Position numbers and translations under genes: made by a program
NCBI GenBank assembly: GCA_035570275.1
Contig: DATMNI010000390.1
Location: 1 to 15,025 of the forward strand
Origin: DATMNI01 sp035570275
GTDB lineage: Bacteria > Acidobacteriota > Terriglobia > Bryobacterales > Bryobacteraceae
Reading direction: 5' to 3'
Length of the DNA: 15,025 nt
In this document: piece after piece, positions 6,212-13,746 of the stretch
How positions within the stretch are numbered: the first letter of the stretch is position 1
Layout of the letters: every line of letters begins with the position of its first letter
Notes under the pieces: model-generated
Seen by the model: the letters and a program-made list of their open reading frames with translations, nothing else
Databases searched by the model: none
Told to the model about the DNA's origin: nothing

Positions 6212-6622
6212 ATGGACGATATCGCGGTTGGAAAGCTTGTGAAAAAAGCGGTGCGTGAATCGTTGGCCGCTATGTTGGCGAACGGGTCGACCTGTAACCA
6301 TTGCGGTGCTGCGCCATCGGGCCGCACGTCCACCAAGTCTTCGGCGGCAACCACCAAGGCCAAGATCAAGAAAGAAGAGATGGAGTGTCCCAAGTGCGGC
6401 GCCGACATCGACGTACCGGACGACTACGATGGAGACTCCATCGAGTGCCCGGACTGCCACGAAGACGTGCCGTTGAAGGCGTTTAAGGCCAAAAAGCCCG
6501 ACTACGTCAAGATGTTCGGTGGCGAGGCGGTTGCTAAGAGCGCGTCGGAGGAATTTTTCTCCCGCTATGTCTACGGTTCTGAGCCCAACGTCTACACCAA
6601 GATGTTCGGCGGTAAGGAGTAA
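6212..6622 (+). CDS. Zinc-ribbon protein with repeated YxKMFGG motif
   Basis: The 136-residue protein is set to the ATG at 6212 because AAAGGA lies 7 nt upstream; an in-frame ATG at 6179 would sit inside the palindrome. Three Cys pairs are visible: CNHC (28-31), CPKC (59-62) and CPDC (79-82); the last two flank VPDDYDGDSIE and make a classic zinc ribbon. A basic low-complexity linker separates the first pair. The C-terminal third repeats YVKMFGG (98-104) and YTKMFGG (128-134), 30 residues apart. Function unknown; nucleic acid or protein contact is plausible. The next gene starts 1 nt after its stop, with GGAG of this gene's end as ribosome site. Confidence 0.7.
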   Translation: MDDIAVGKLVKKAVRESLAAMLANGSTCNHCGAAPSGRTSTKSSAATTKAKIKKEEMECPKCGADIDVPDDYDGDSIECPDCHEDVPLKAFKAKKPDYVKMFGGEAVAKSASEEFFSRYVYGSEPNVYTKMFGGKE

Positions 6623-6623
6623 A

Positions 6624-7421
6624 ATGTTACGCAAGACAGAAGAAGCACCCAACGAAACCGCCGACCTCGCGCAGCAGCATCAAGCTCTTGGCGCCGACCA
6701 TCAGGAACGCCAGAGGTTGACCGCGGCCGTAGCGGCAACCACAGCAGCACTGGAGAGCGCACGAGCCACGCTGGCAGGCATGATTAACGATCCACTGGGC
6801 GCAGCGACCACCTCGGACGCTGAGGTGCAGGCGGCGAAACGGGCGTTAGTCGCTGCCATCAAGGCCGGAACGGCAAGTGCTGAGGCGCTGTCGGCGCACG
6901 AAGCACTGACAGGCAGCCTGGACGCACGGCTCGCGGAGTTATCAATCCGGCAGAACCTCATGGAGCAGGCGCGCGCACAGGCAGCCCACAAAGATATCGT
7001 CGCGCGCAAGCTGAAGGCCGGGCTCGAACTCGAAGCCCTGGAGCTGGAAGAGCACCTTCTATTGAAAGCCACGTACCAGCGTTGGCCGACAGACGACGGA
7101 GTTATCCGGGCCGGCGCAGGTATTCCTGTGCTTACCTTCGCGCCTGGCACCTTCATACCCTACTCGATATTTTCGGGCCACGTCGCCCGATGCGCATTCA
7201 GAGACGACTTCGTGAAGCTCGCGCTAATAAGCTATCCGGACCTTGCGAGTTTGCTACCCGCGGATCAGCAGACCGCCATGCAAGAGAAGATCGACGCCGA
7301 TTACACCCGCGGCACCATCCACATGGCTACGCCCGGTGGTTGGCGCATCGTGGAACACCACGGACTGCGCGGTGCGGCGCTTGCTGCCGGCAATATCCGC
7401 AGAGATGCCCGCGGCATCTAG
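6624..7421 (+). CDS. Coiled-coil hypothetical phage protein
   Basis: The ATG at 6624 is 1 nt after the previous stop and has TAAGGAG at 6613-6619, so earlier in-frame starts are rejected. The 265-residue product has a long Ala/Glu/Gln-rich helical part (about 10-155) with two helical stretches, then a distinct C-terminal domain beginning near KATYQRWPTDDG, with a hydrophobic strand IPVLTFAPGTFIPYSIF and ending in GGWRIVEHHGLRG. The arrangement suits a scaffold or minor structural protein but no family is recognised. It is the last gene before a strong terminator, closing the 5423-7421 operon. Confidence 0.6.
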   Translation: MLRKTEEAPNETADLAQQHQALGADHQERQRLTAAVAATTAALESARATLAGMINDPLGAATTSDAEVQAAKRALVAAIKAGTASAEALSAHEALTGSLDARLAELSIRQNLMEQARAQAAHKDIVARKLKAGLELEALELEEHLLLKATYQRWPTDDGVIRAGAGIPVLTFAPGTFIPYSIFSGHVARCAFRDDFVKLALISYPDLASLLPADQQTAMQEKIDADYTRGTIHMATPGGWRIVEHHGLRGAALAAGNIRRDARGI

Positions 7422-7731
7422 GTTTATCACAGGATCGCGACCTTCCACCAGTCTCCGTCTGCAGCCTTTCACTGCGGGCCGGAGCCTCCCTAAATCTCCT
7501 GGGGCTTCATTGGGTGATTGTGGTCGCGTAGCAGGGTGCAAGGGCTTTTTCCATTTTTCCCCTGAGCACCCTGCTTTTTTCAAGGATCGCGACCAAGCAC
7601 GGCGGGCCGGTGTCGCGTAGCAGCCACCTCACCAGCAACGTTGCCGTCATGCTCCGCGGCATCCCCCCGAACGCGCGCTGGTGATGTGGTTGCATTCTCA
7701 GTTCTCAAATTCCACTCATAAAGGAAACACG
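7422..7731 (+). other. Gene-free, highly folded region with duplicated modules
   Basis: No credible gene lies here. Three words occur twice in the same order: AGGATCGCGACC (7431-7442, 7583-7594), GCGGGCCGG (7474-7482, 7602-7610) and GTCGCGTAGCAG (7523-7534, 7612-7623). The second set is shortened. TGGTCGCG (7521-7528) also pairs with CGCGACCA (7588-7595), enclosing the terminator. Further on, GCAACGTTGC (7635-7644) is a palindrome and 7624-7636 pairs with 7677-7689 at 12 of 13 positions. It separates head/accessory genes from the tail block and may hold a structured RNA. Confidence 0.6.
7530..7580 (+). terminator. Strong rho-independent terminator
   Basis: AGCAGGGTGC (7530-7539) pairs perfectly with GCACCCTGCT (7566-7575), followed by six T (7575-7580). 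The loop can add an inner AGGG/CCCT pairing (7541-7544 with 7560-7563). It lies 109 nt after the coiled-coil gene stop and would end that transcript before the tail genes. Confidence 0.85.
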
Positions 7732-7944
7732 ATGGCTAATACGAGAAAGAAGCGAGCACCCGCGGGTGCTGTCGCTGTATGCAACGACGCGAGACTGGCG
7801 CGGGTGGCCGCAATGGACTTGGTTCAAGCGTTTGCCCAACAGAATGCGGCCATGGCCGGCGCTTACGAATCGGCGATGAGGGCTCATGCCAAGATACGAG
7901 CCAAGATGGTTGCTGACTTCGCCAAGGCGGCGGTGCAGGCATGA
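7732..7944 (+). CDS. Small Ala-rich helical protein at start of tail block
   Basis: ATG at 7732 with AAAGGA at 7720-7725 gives 70 residues; an in-frame ATG at 7681 is upstream of that site and lies in the hairpin region. The product opens MANTRKKRAPAG and is then mainly helical and Ala-rich (DLVQAFAQQNAAMAGAYESA). No family is recognised. Its stop overlaps the next ATG (ATGA), linking it to the tail chaperone candidate. Position between head genes and tape measure suggests a tail or connector role. Confidence 0.55.
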   Translation: MANTRKKRAPAGAVAVCNDARLARVAAMDLVQAFAQQNAAMAGAYESAMRAHAKIRAKMVADFAKAAVQA

Positions 7945-8267
7945 CTTACATCAGGCGCAAGACCGTCACCGTCGATGGTGTCTCCATTCTCATCGGCGCG
8001 TTGAGTATCGACCAGGTCGACCACATCAATGACCCACTTACCGAAGACGAGCAGGCGCGCGCGGAGAAGCTCAAGCACCCCACGCTGGCCACCGTCTACC
8101 GCTTCCTGTCCACGAGCCTGAACAACGTCGTTGACGGCGCCGGCTGGACACCGGAGCGCATCGAAAGCGAGATGGACTACGGATTCGTTCAACAGCTTCA
8201 GACGGCCGTCATGGAGTTTGCCGGACTGCGAACGGTGGCAACCGCCGACACAACGACCCCTCAGTAA
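7941..8267 (+). CDS. Putative tail assembly chaperone
   Basis: The 108-residue protein precedes the tape measure gene by 39 nt, where tailed phages usually encode chaperones that coat the tape measure. It has a short beta start (RKTVTVDGVSILIGAL) and a helical acidic/hydrophobic remainder (LTEDEQARAEKLKHPTLATVYRFL). The function is from position only. No obvious slippery heptamer for the usual -1 frameshift product is visible near its end, and a +1 shift would add only about 20 residues, so the frameshifted long form seems absent. Confidence 0.55.
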   Translation: MTYIRRKTVTVDGVSILIGALSIDQVDHINDPLTEDEQARAEKLKHPTLATVYRFLSTSLNNVVDGAGWTPERIESEMDYGFVQQLQTAVMEFAGLRTVATADTTTPQ

Positions 8268-8306
8268 AACACTCCCCACGGTAAGCACCACCAGGAACCC
8301 CAACAA

Positions 8307-10562
8307 ATGCCAGACGCCATACTGAGAATTGGAACAGCGATCGACACGGCACCCTTGCAGGCCGGTATGCAGCGCAGCGCTGGCTTAGTCGAGGCTTCCA
8401 TTGGCCAGATCAAGGCTGCCTTCGCTGAGGGCATGGCAGCCAGCGCCAACGCCATTAAGGCCCTGGAATCCGAAATGGCCTTGCTTCAGGGCAAGATCGT
8501 CACGTTGGAGGCGTCCCTGGCCAGTGCAGGCAAGGGGCACCAGGCCCACGCCAGTCAGGCACATGAGAGCACCCATGCAATCCATGCCCTCGGTGATGTC
8601 ATCGGCCTGAGAATGCCTCGCATGGTCCGTGGATACCTGTCCAGCCTTGAGGGCGTGGCGCCAATCATGTCGATGGCCTTCGCACCATTGATGGTTATCG
8701 AACTTATCCGTTCGCTGGAAGGGCTGCCCGAGGTTATCGAGAAAGGCATCAACAAGTTACGCGGATGGGACGCTGAGGCCAAAAGAACATGGGAAACGGA
8801 CATCGCGTTGGCTTACAAATTGCGCGACGCAATCGATTCAGCCAACATCAGCCTAGCGGCCAAACAAGGCACCGTTGGCAAAAGCGGGATGGCCAAGATC
8901 ACCGCCGACATTCAGGCCAACGCCCAAGCCCTGGTGATGGCGAGGGACCGGCTGAAGGAATACAAAAAGGAACACGAGGGCGCCGAGGCCACGAAGAAGA
9001 CCCTCACTCCGCACATTGCCGACACTCTCAGTGGAGTGGCCGGCGCCACCCAGTACGCCATGGCGTTGGGAATGAGCAAGGAGCGCGAGCAGGCCGAGGT
9101 TCGCATCAAAGAGACTGAGGGCGAAGTCAGCCGGCTGCTGATGGAGCAGGTTCGCTTGGAGGCGCAGCGCGCCGAGCTGAAGGGGCCGGACACCGCCGGC
9201 GAAGCCATCAGGCAGGCCCGTGAGGTATCTACCGCACGCCTGGAGGCCGACAAGAGCACCGCACTGGCCTTGCTTACCGCGCGACAGTCCTACGTGCGTG
9301 CCGAGCACCAACTGCAGAACATCTCCCTGGATACAGAGGTAGCCACCCTTAAGGGTGCCGCCAATGAAAAAGTTCAGGTCGAAACACGGGCTGCTAACGC
9401 GCGCGTGGAAGAGGTACGGCGAGAGGGCGGCAACGTTCTTGCGGCACGCATCAAGGCCGATGCTGAGATCCGGGCGGCCGAGCTGGCCCACCAAACGGAG
9501 TTGCACCAAATCGACACGGCCGCCACGGCAGAGCGGGACAAGAACCTCGTCGAGTCGGTGAGAGCCCACATAACCGCGCTCAATGACGAGTTGCGGTTCA
9601 CCACCGAGGTGCACAATCATGTGTATGACCTCAATGAAAAGCTGAAAAAAGACAAAGAGGCCCTTGACGAAGCGATGGCATCGGCCGATATTGCCCGGGC
9701 CGGGCGCGTCCTGATCTTCGAGAAGGCGGCCGTCGACGCGAGCTATGAGCAGCACCGCATCACGATTCAAAAAAAGATCGAGCTTGAGAAGGATCTTGAG
9801 AAGCAGCGCTTCGACACGGAAATTGCGGCCGCCAAGGCGAGGTTGTCCACCGAAGTGAAGAAGGGGAACGAGCAGGTCGGCGGGAATGCCCTCGGTATAG
9901 AAGCCGCACAGGCGAAGCTCGACGAACTGAAGGATCAATTTGAAATCGTCATGCAGGGCTTGGATATCGCAGCACAGAAGGCTACCATCAACCTCGCCAA
10001 GGTGACCATGAAGGTAGTACAGGACGTGTCTGGCGCCTTCCAGAGCGGCTTCAGTCAGTGGGAGGCAGGCCACAAGCGGTTTACTGTCGCCATGGCCGAG
10101 GGGTTCCGCCATATGGCGGATTCCATGATTCAGAGTCTCCTACGGATCTCCACGCAGGTTCTCCTCAACCTGGCTATCGAAGAAATCACGGGTAAGAAGA
10201 CGCAGTTAATCAACGCCAAGAAGGCAGCCTCCGGCGCATGGGCGTCTGCATCTGACCTTCCCTCTCCGTTGAACGTGATTGTTGGCGCTGCTGAAGCGGC
10301 CGTAGCGTTTGCCGGCGCGATGTCCTTCGACCTCGGCGGCGTGGTGCCGCGGACTGGCATGAACCTGGTGCACGGCGGCGAGCGCGTACTTACTGAACGG
10401 CAAAACACCAGTTTTGAGCGGCTAGTAGGCGGTGACGGCGGCGGCGGCGGCGGAGATCAGTACCACTTCCACCAGGCCCCCGGCAGCAGCCCCCACGACG
10501 TCACCAGCGGTACGGCAACCTTCAAGCGGATGCTCAGGGACGGCAGGATGCCGACAACATGA
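8307..10562 (+). CDS. Phage tail tape measure protein
   Basis: The 751-residue protein sets tail length and is ejected ahead of the DNA. It starts MPDAILRIGTAIDTAPLQAG, the usual opening of tape measures that wrap the core. Residues about 30-70 and 190-560 are long Ala/Glu/Lys-rich helices; hydrophobic stretches lie near 115-150 (GVAPIMSMAFAPLMVIELI) and 615-690. The C-terminus has the typical SFDLGGVVPRTG, then VHGGERVLTERQ, then a Gly-rich linker (from residue 708, GGDGGGGGGD) and YHFHQAP. Length is moderate, implying a tail of roughly 0.1 micrometre by the common 1.5 angstrom per residue rule. AGGAA at 8290-8294 serves the ATG at 8307. Confidence 0.9.
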   Translation: MPDAILRIGTAIDTAPLQAGMQRSAGLVEASIGQIKAAFAEGMAASANAIKALESEMALLQGKIVTLEASLASAGKGHQAHASQAHESTHAIHALGDVIGLRMPRMVRGYLSSLEGVAPIMSMAFAPLMVIELIRSLEGLPEVIEKGINKLRGWDAEAKRTWETDIALAYKLRDAIDSANISLAAKQGTVGKSGMAKITADIQANAQALVMARDRLKEYKKEHEGAEATKKTLTPHIADTLSGVAGATQYAMALGMSKEREQAEVRIKETEGEVSRLLMEQVRLEAQRAELKGPDTAGEAIRQAREVSTARLEADKSTALALLTARQSYVRAEHQLQNISLDTEVATLKGAANEKVQVETRAANARVEEVRREGGNVLAARIKADAEIRAAELAHQTELHQIDTAATAERDKNLVESVRAHITALNDELRFTTEVHNHVYDLNEKLKKDKEALDEAMASADIARAGRVLIFEKAAVDASYEQHRITIQKKIELEKDLEKQRFDTEIAAAKARLSTEVKKGNEQVGGNALGIEAAQAKLDELKDQFEIVMQGLDIAAQKATINLAKVTMKVVQDVSGAFQSGFSQWEAGHKRFTVAMAEGFRHMADSMIQSLLRISTQVLLNLAIEEITGKKTQLINAKKAASGAWASASDLPSPLNVIVGAAEAAVAFAGAMSFDLGGVVPRTGMNLVHGGERVLTERQNTSFERLVGGDGGGGGGDQYHFHQAPGSSPHDVTSGTATFKRMLRDGRMPTT

Positions 10563-10819
10563 AACAGGAGACCGACAGCTTATCAATCCTGCAGTTGGGT
10601 GCCTTGACCATCCTCAATGTTCAGGACCAGGGACAGCCAGCACTAGCGCGTGCCTTGGGCGTCGACATGCAGCCCGGTGAGGACTTGCTCGCGGCCCTGG
10701 CTCGCACCAAGGCGGTAACCCGCGACCATCTTCAAGCCTACTTCCAGGCACTCGCTAACGGGGTCGGGGTAGCGGATGCCCACCTGATCGCGGCGCCTGC
10801 CGCTGGAGTAGTCCAATAA
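10559..10819 (+). CDS. Hypothetical protein after tape measure
   Basis: The 86-residue protein is coupled to the tape measure gene by ATGA. It is mostly helical: SILQLGALTILNVQDQGQ, then ALGVDMQPGEDLLAALARTK and an Ala-rich C-terminus. No family is recognised. In many tailed phages this place holds distal tail or tail-chaperone genes, but no further tail genes (distal tail, baseplate, fibre) follow before the integrase, which makes the structural set look short. Confidence 0.6.
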   Translation: MKQETDSLSILQLGALTILNVQDQGQPALARALGVDMQPGEDLLAALARTKAVTRDHLQAYFQALANGVGVADAHLIAAPAAGVVQ

Positions 10820-10887
10820 TCCCGGTTGGCGTAAAAAGACTTTCAGCTAATCCGACCCGAAATGGGACTGAACGAGCGAGGTTTCAA

Positions 10888-11133
10888 TTGACAACGGCCA
10901 CTTTCGAACAGCACTACTCGCTCCAGCAGATAGCTGCACTTTGGGGGATCTCCGCCAACACCGTACGGCGCATCTTTCAAGACATGCCTGGAGTGCTGAC
11001 GATCAGCCAACCCCGGCGCCTGGTGCGTGGCAAAGACCGGGCAGCACGCACCAAGTTGTCCATCCCGGCATCAGTTGCCGAGATTGCGCACCAGCAACGG
11101 TCGCGCGGGTTTGACGCTAAAGTTCAACGTTGA
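10888..11133 (+). CDS. HTH protein, probable excisionase-like factor
   Basis: The 81-residue protein starts at TTG 10888 with AGCGAGG at 10875-10881. YSLQQIAALWGISANTVRRI (10-29) is a clear helix-turn-helix of the MerR/excisionase type, followed by DMPGVLTISQPRRLVRG as a wing and SIPASVAEIAHQQ as a closing helix. It lies beside the integrase in convergent orientation, and their 3' ends overlap by 63 bp. A recombination directionality factor is the natural role, by context; a simple regulator remains possible. Confidence 0.7.
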   Translation: MTTATFEQHYSLQQIAALWGISANTVRRIFQDMPGVLTISQPRRLVRGKDRAARTKLSIPASVAEIAHQQRSRGFDAKVQR

Positions 11134-12228
11134 GGCCGCGGTATCCAGCAGGGCTTGGTGTGCCGCAATAAAGTGGGCGTAATGCCTCTCTGTGGTTGTG
11201 ATCGACGTATGCCCAAGAAGCTGCTGTACGGTTCGGATGTCCACGCCATTGGTGAGGAGCGTAACCGCGAAGGTGTCACGGAAGCGATGGGGGTGAGCAT
11301 GGACACCAGCCTGCACGCCAACCCTGTGGACGATGCTCCAGAGTAATTTGGGTGCTGCCTCAACGGAGCACTTGCCGTCCCAGAAGAAGTAGGTAAGGTT
11401 ACCGTTCGCAGGGATCGGCAAAGCGCGCAGTTCGCTGGCAGCATCGGCGTGCAACAGCACCTTGAGGGGTACGCCGGTCTTCATCACCCTGAGCACCAAG
11501 TGCCCGGATGCTTCGAGGGCAGACCGTTTGAGCTGTACCACGTCGCTCACACGAAGGCCGGTATAGAGCAAAGTCAGCACCAGGGCTCGCGCCTCTTGCC
11601 GCATAGTTCGCACGTCAAAGGATGCTCGTGCCCTCCCACGATGGCCAGGCAAGCTGTCGCACGCTTCAAGTAGCCGGCCGATCTCCTCATCGGTGTACGG
11701 CAGGGTCGCAACGTCCGCGACTTCAGGCGCGACCAAGAGTTTGGCCGGGTTGGCGGTCAACCATCCGCGGCGGATACAGAAAGTGCAAAAGGCCCGCAGG
11801 TATCTGATACGCGTTTGCTGCGTGCGCGGCGCTATTGGGGCGTTCCGTTTACGCAGATCAGTCAGGCGGTCGACGGTCAACGTGCCGATGCCCATGGACC
11901 CGTAAGCGGCTACGAGTTGGTTCAGGACTTGCCGCTGACTGCGAATGCTCGACGGTTGCAGCGCGCGTTCGACAGCATCGGCAAAGTACTGCTCGACGGC
12001 AACAGCGACAGTCTTGGCCGGCTGATCCGGCATTACTTCGGCATCGCCACGTTCGAGCGCTTGGATTCGCAACAGCGCACGGTCCCACGAGGCAGTGTCT
12101 AGCGACTTGCGAAACCGCTTGCCGTGCAGGGTTCCATCGCACCACAGAGGGCAGGCACAGAGGGTGTAGTTCCAGCCTTTATCAACGTGTTCGCAAGACT
12201 TCAGGTGACGCCGGTGGGGGGTGAGCAT
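11071..12228 (-). CDS. int: Tyrosine recombinase (phage integrase)
   Basis: The 385-residue enzyme inserts and excises the prophage. The start at 12228 (MLTPHRRHLKSC) is preferred since homologues in Acidobacteria open with this Cys-rich motif; an in-frame ATG at 12306 would place the start beyond the promoter. Cys12, 24, 26 and 30 form a possible metal cluster before an arm/core-binding region (about 70-160). Catalytic residues: Arg226 in LYTGLRVSDVV, Lys250 in VMKTG, His314-x-x-Arg317 in HRFRDTF, His340 in LLGHTS, and nucleophile Tyr350 in ERHYAHF. All are intact, so it should be active. It points inward from the right phage end. Confidence 0.93.
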   Translation of the reverse strand: MLTPHRRHLKSCEHVDKGWNYTLCACPLWCDGTLHGKRFRKSLDTASWDRALLRIQALERGDAEVMPDQPAKTVAVAVEQYFADAVERALQPSSIRSQRQVLNQLVAAYGSMGIGTLTVDRLTDLRKRNAPIAPRTQQTRIRYLRAFCTFCIRRGWLTANPAKLLVAPEVADVATLPYTDEEIGRLLEACDSLPGHRGRARASFDVRTMRQEARALVLTLLYTGLRVSDVVQLKRSALEASGHLVLRVMKTGVPLKVLLHADAASELRALPIPANGNLTYFFWDGKCSVEAAPKLLWSIVHRVGVQAGVHAHPHRFRDTFAVTLLTNGVDIRTVQQLLGHTSITTTERHYAHFIAAHQALLDTAASTLNFSVKPARPLLVRNLGN

Positions 12229-12247
12229 GAGGCGATTGTAGCGCGTT

Positions 12248-12303
12248 TTGTCACGTGAGATTGTCACGTGAGAAATTATAGTCTGTAATATGATGATAAT
12301 AAA
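12248..12303 (-). promoter_or_regulatory. Integrase promoter with tandem 13-bp operator-like repeats
   Basis: On the - strand a perfect TATAAT (12280-12275) lies 47 nt before the integrase ATG; the -35 region is weak (TTTATT or similar near 12303-12298). Directly downstream of the -10 come two adjacent 13-bp copies of TCTCACGTGACAA (12273-12261 and 12260-12248), each with the palindrome TCACGTGA. They would cover the transcription start, a usual place for a repressor or for arm-type integrase sites. Confidence 0.6.
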
Positions 12304-12330
12304 CATGTTATTTTTCTAGCCGAGTTTAAC
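12286..12330. other. Probable right phage-host junction (attR region)
   Basis: The GH51 frame is open from 12289 but only from about 12319 (AEFNRY) does it match the family; the bases before are AT-rich and belong to the integrase promoter. The crossover core should lie in this interval. No repeat of it can be tested because the left junction is outside the window. Confidence 0.5.
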
Positions 12331-13281
12331 CGCTACTCGGCTTGGCTTCCGGGCTATGGCGTGCCGCTGGCACTGGTCGGGTCGGGCCCGAACGATGGCA
12401 ACGTCGATTGGACCCGCCGCTTCTTCGGTAAACTCGCCAAGACCAATACCCTGGGACGCCTGTGGGGCTGGGCCATGCATCACTACGCCTGGAATGCCAG
12501 CGGCGGCCGCACGCGCGAATGGTTGGCCGGCAAGCGCGATGCCGTCAAGTTCGATGCCGAGCAGTATTACGAAATTCTGCGCGACGCCGACGAGATGGAA
12601 TCGCTGATCACTTCCCATTGGGCGGTGATGGGTGAAACCGATCCGCGCCACCGCACCAGGCTGGTGGTTGACGAATGGGGCGCCTGGTATGCTTCCGGCA
12701 CTGAGCCCTTCCCCGAGGCGCTGATCGGTCAGCAGAACACCATGCGTGACGCCGTGCTGGCGGGCCTGACCCTGGACACGTTCAACCGGCATGCCGACAA
12801 GGTGGCGATGGCCGCCGTGGCCCAACTGGTCAACTGCCTGCAATCGCTTTTCCTGGCGCATGAGGACAAATTCTGCGTGACGCCGACGTACCACGTCTTC
12901 GATCTGTACGCCGCGCACCAGGGCGGGCGCGGGGTGCGCACTGTGGTCGCCTCACCGGTGACACACTACATGCGCAACGGCGCGGCCGCGACCATGCGAG
13001 GGCTGAACGGCTCCGCCTCGTTGAGCGGCAGCCAACTGACGCTGACCGTGACCAACCCGTGTCTCGATCAGCCGCGCGAAGCGGAGATCAGCCTGCGCGG
13101 AGGCACACCGCGCTCGGTGGCAGGCGTGACACTGGCTGCGGCCGACCCGCATTCGCACAACAGCTTCGAAGAGCCGCGGGCCGTGGAGCCGAAGGCTGTC
13201 AACGTGTACGTCAAGGGCTCGGGAGTGGTGCATCAATTCCCGCCGGCTTCGGTGACGAAGTTGACCATCACGCTGGGATAG
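12316..13281 (+). pseudogene. C-terminal part of GH51 alpha-L-arabinofuranosidase, split by the prophage
   Basis: The frame starts abruptly with AEFNRYSAWLPGYGVPLALV and continues with GPNDGNVDWTRRFFGKL, typical of GH51 family arabinofuranosidases that release arabinose from plant hemicellulose. The retained part includes the nucleophile Glu in VVDEWGAWY (Glu codon at 12673) and the beta-rich C-terminal domain ending SVTKLTITLG. The N-terminal barrel half with the acid/base Glu is missing and presumably lies left of the prophage. About 320 of a usual 500 residues are present. Without excision the enzyme cannot be whole. No start codon or ribosome site suggests independent translation. Confidence 0.85.
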
Positions 13282-13289
13282 TAGAGGCG

Positions 13290-13320
13290 GGCGTGTCGGC
13301 GTTGCCAGGCACGCCAGCTT
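13290..13320 (+). terminator. Possible weak terminator after the GH51 gene
   Basis: GGCGTG (13290-13295) pairs with CACGCC (13310-13315), followed by AGCTTTCT rather than a T-run. A second hairpin, GCCCTTCG (13359-13366) with CGAAGGGC (13381-13388), encloses AGGCGCCT. Either could end the GH51 transcript. Confidence 0.35.
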
Positions 13321-13541
13321 TCTAAAAGGTGGCAGCCGCCATCGCAACGCTACTTGCTGCCCTTCGGCTGGAGGCGCCTTCGAAGGGCTTGGCGCTCCCG
13401 TCTGGGACTTGGGACCGGCGTCGGGGGAGTGTGGGATATCGCTCATCGGCATCGCGTTTGCTGAGGATTGCTAGGACTTCCGGCAGAATTGCTGAGATCC
13501 GGCCGGGCGGAGATCGCCATCAGGGCGAACGAGCGGAAGCC

Positions 13542-13697
13542 ATGATGCCAGGATTTAAGCGCGCTCTTGTTGCGTTCTATAGGGATAACAAAACGATTTG
13601 GATATTCGTTTTGTTGGCCCTAGCGGCGGTAGCAACGACAATACTGATTGTGTTGGTGATTCAGTTGGCCTCGGGTGTGACCAAATTAACCAGATGA
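13542..13697 (+). CDS. 51-residue single-pass membrane protein
   Basis: ATG at 13542 follows GCGGAAG (13532-13538). The product has a basic/aromatic head (FKRALVAFYRDNKTIW), one hydrophobic helix (IFVLLALAAVATTILIVLVI, about 21-40) and a short tail ending KLTR. In-frame codons upstream to 13329 are open but unlike a protein. No family is recognised; it may be an inner-membrane small protein, and it lies between the split GH51 gene and an integrase relic. Codon choice (TTT, ATA, ATT) is more AT-rich than its neighbours. Confidence 0.5.
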   Translation: MMPGFKRALVAFYRDNKTIWIFVLLALAAVATTILIVLVIQLASGVTKLTR

Positions 13698-13746
13698 AGA
13701 TCCGTCGGTTCGACCGCCGCAATGGCGCGTTGAATTGTTGGGACGG

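Larger units (their letters stand above)
1..12315. mobile_element. Right part of an integrated tailed prophage
   Basis: A block of co-oriented phage genes (MuF-like head protein, terminase subunits, tape measure) ends at a tyrosine integrase pointing inward from the right end, beside a host GH51 gene that begins mid-domain. The left end lies outside the window. The right end is placed near 12,300-12,320 because the GH51 reading frame becomes recognisable from about 12,319; the exact attR core cannot be fixed without the left junction. Terminase plus tape measure imply a tailed virion with a tail long enough to need a ruler. Portal, major capsid, lysis and repressor genes are not seen in this part, so completeness is unknown. 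Confidence 0.9.

Noticed and set aside
8131..8325. Possible +1 frameshift extension of the tail chaperone
   Set aside because: No slippery sequence seen and the extension is only about 20 low-complexity residues.
8853..10112. Long open frame of 419 codons on the - strand
   Set aside because: It is the antisense of the tape measure gene; its residue content is a shadow of Ala/Glu-rich codons and it has no ribosome site.
12229..12306. 26-residue N-terminal extension of the integrase
   Set aside because: It would be read through the promoter and the tandem repeats; the known N-terminal motif begins at 12228.
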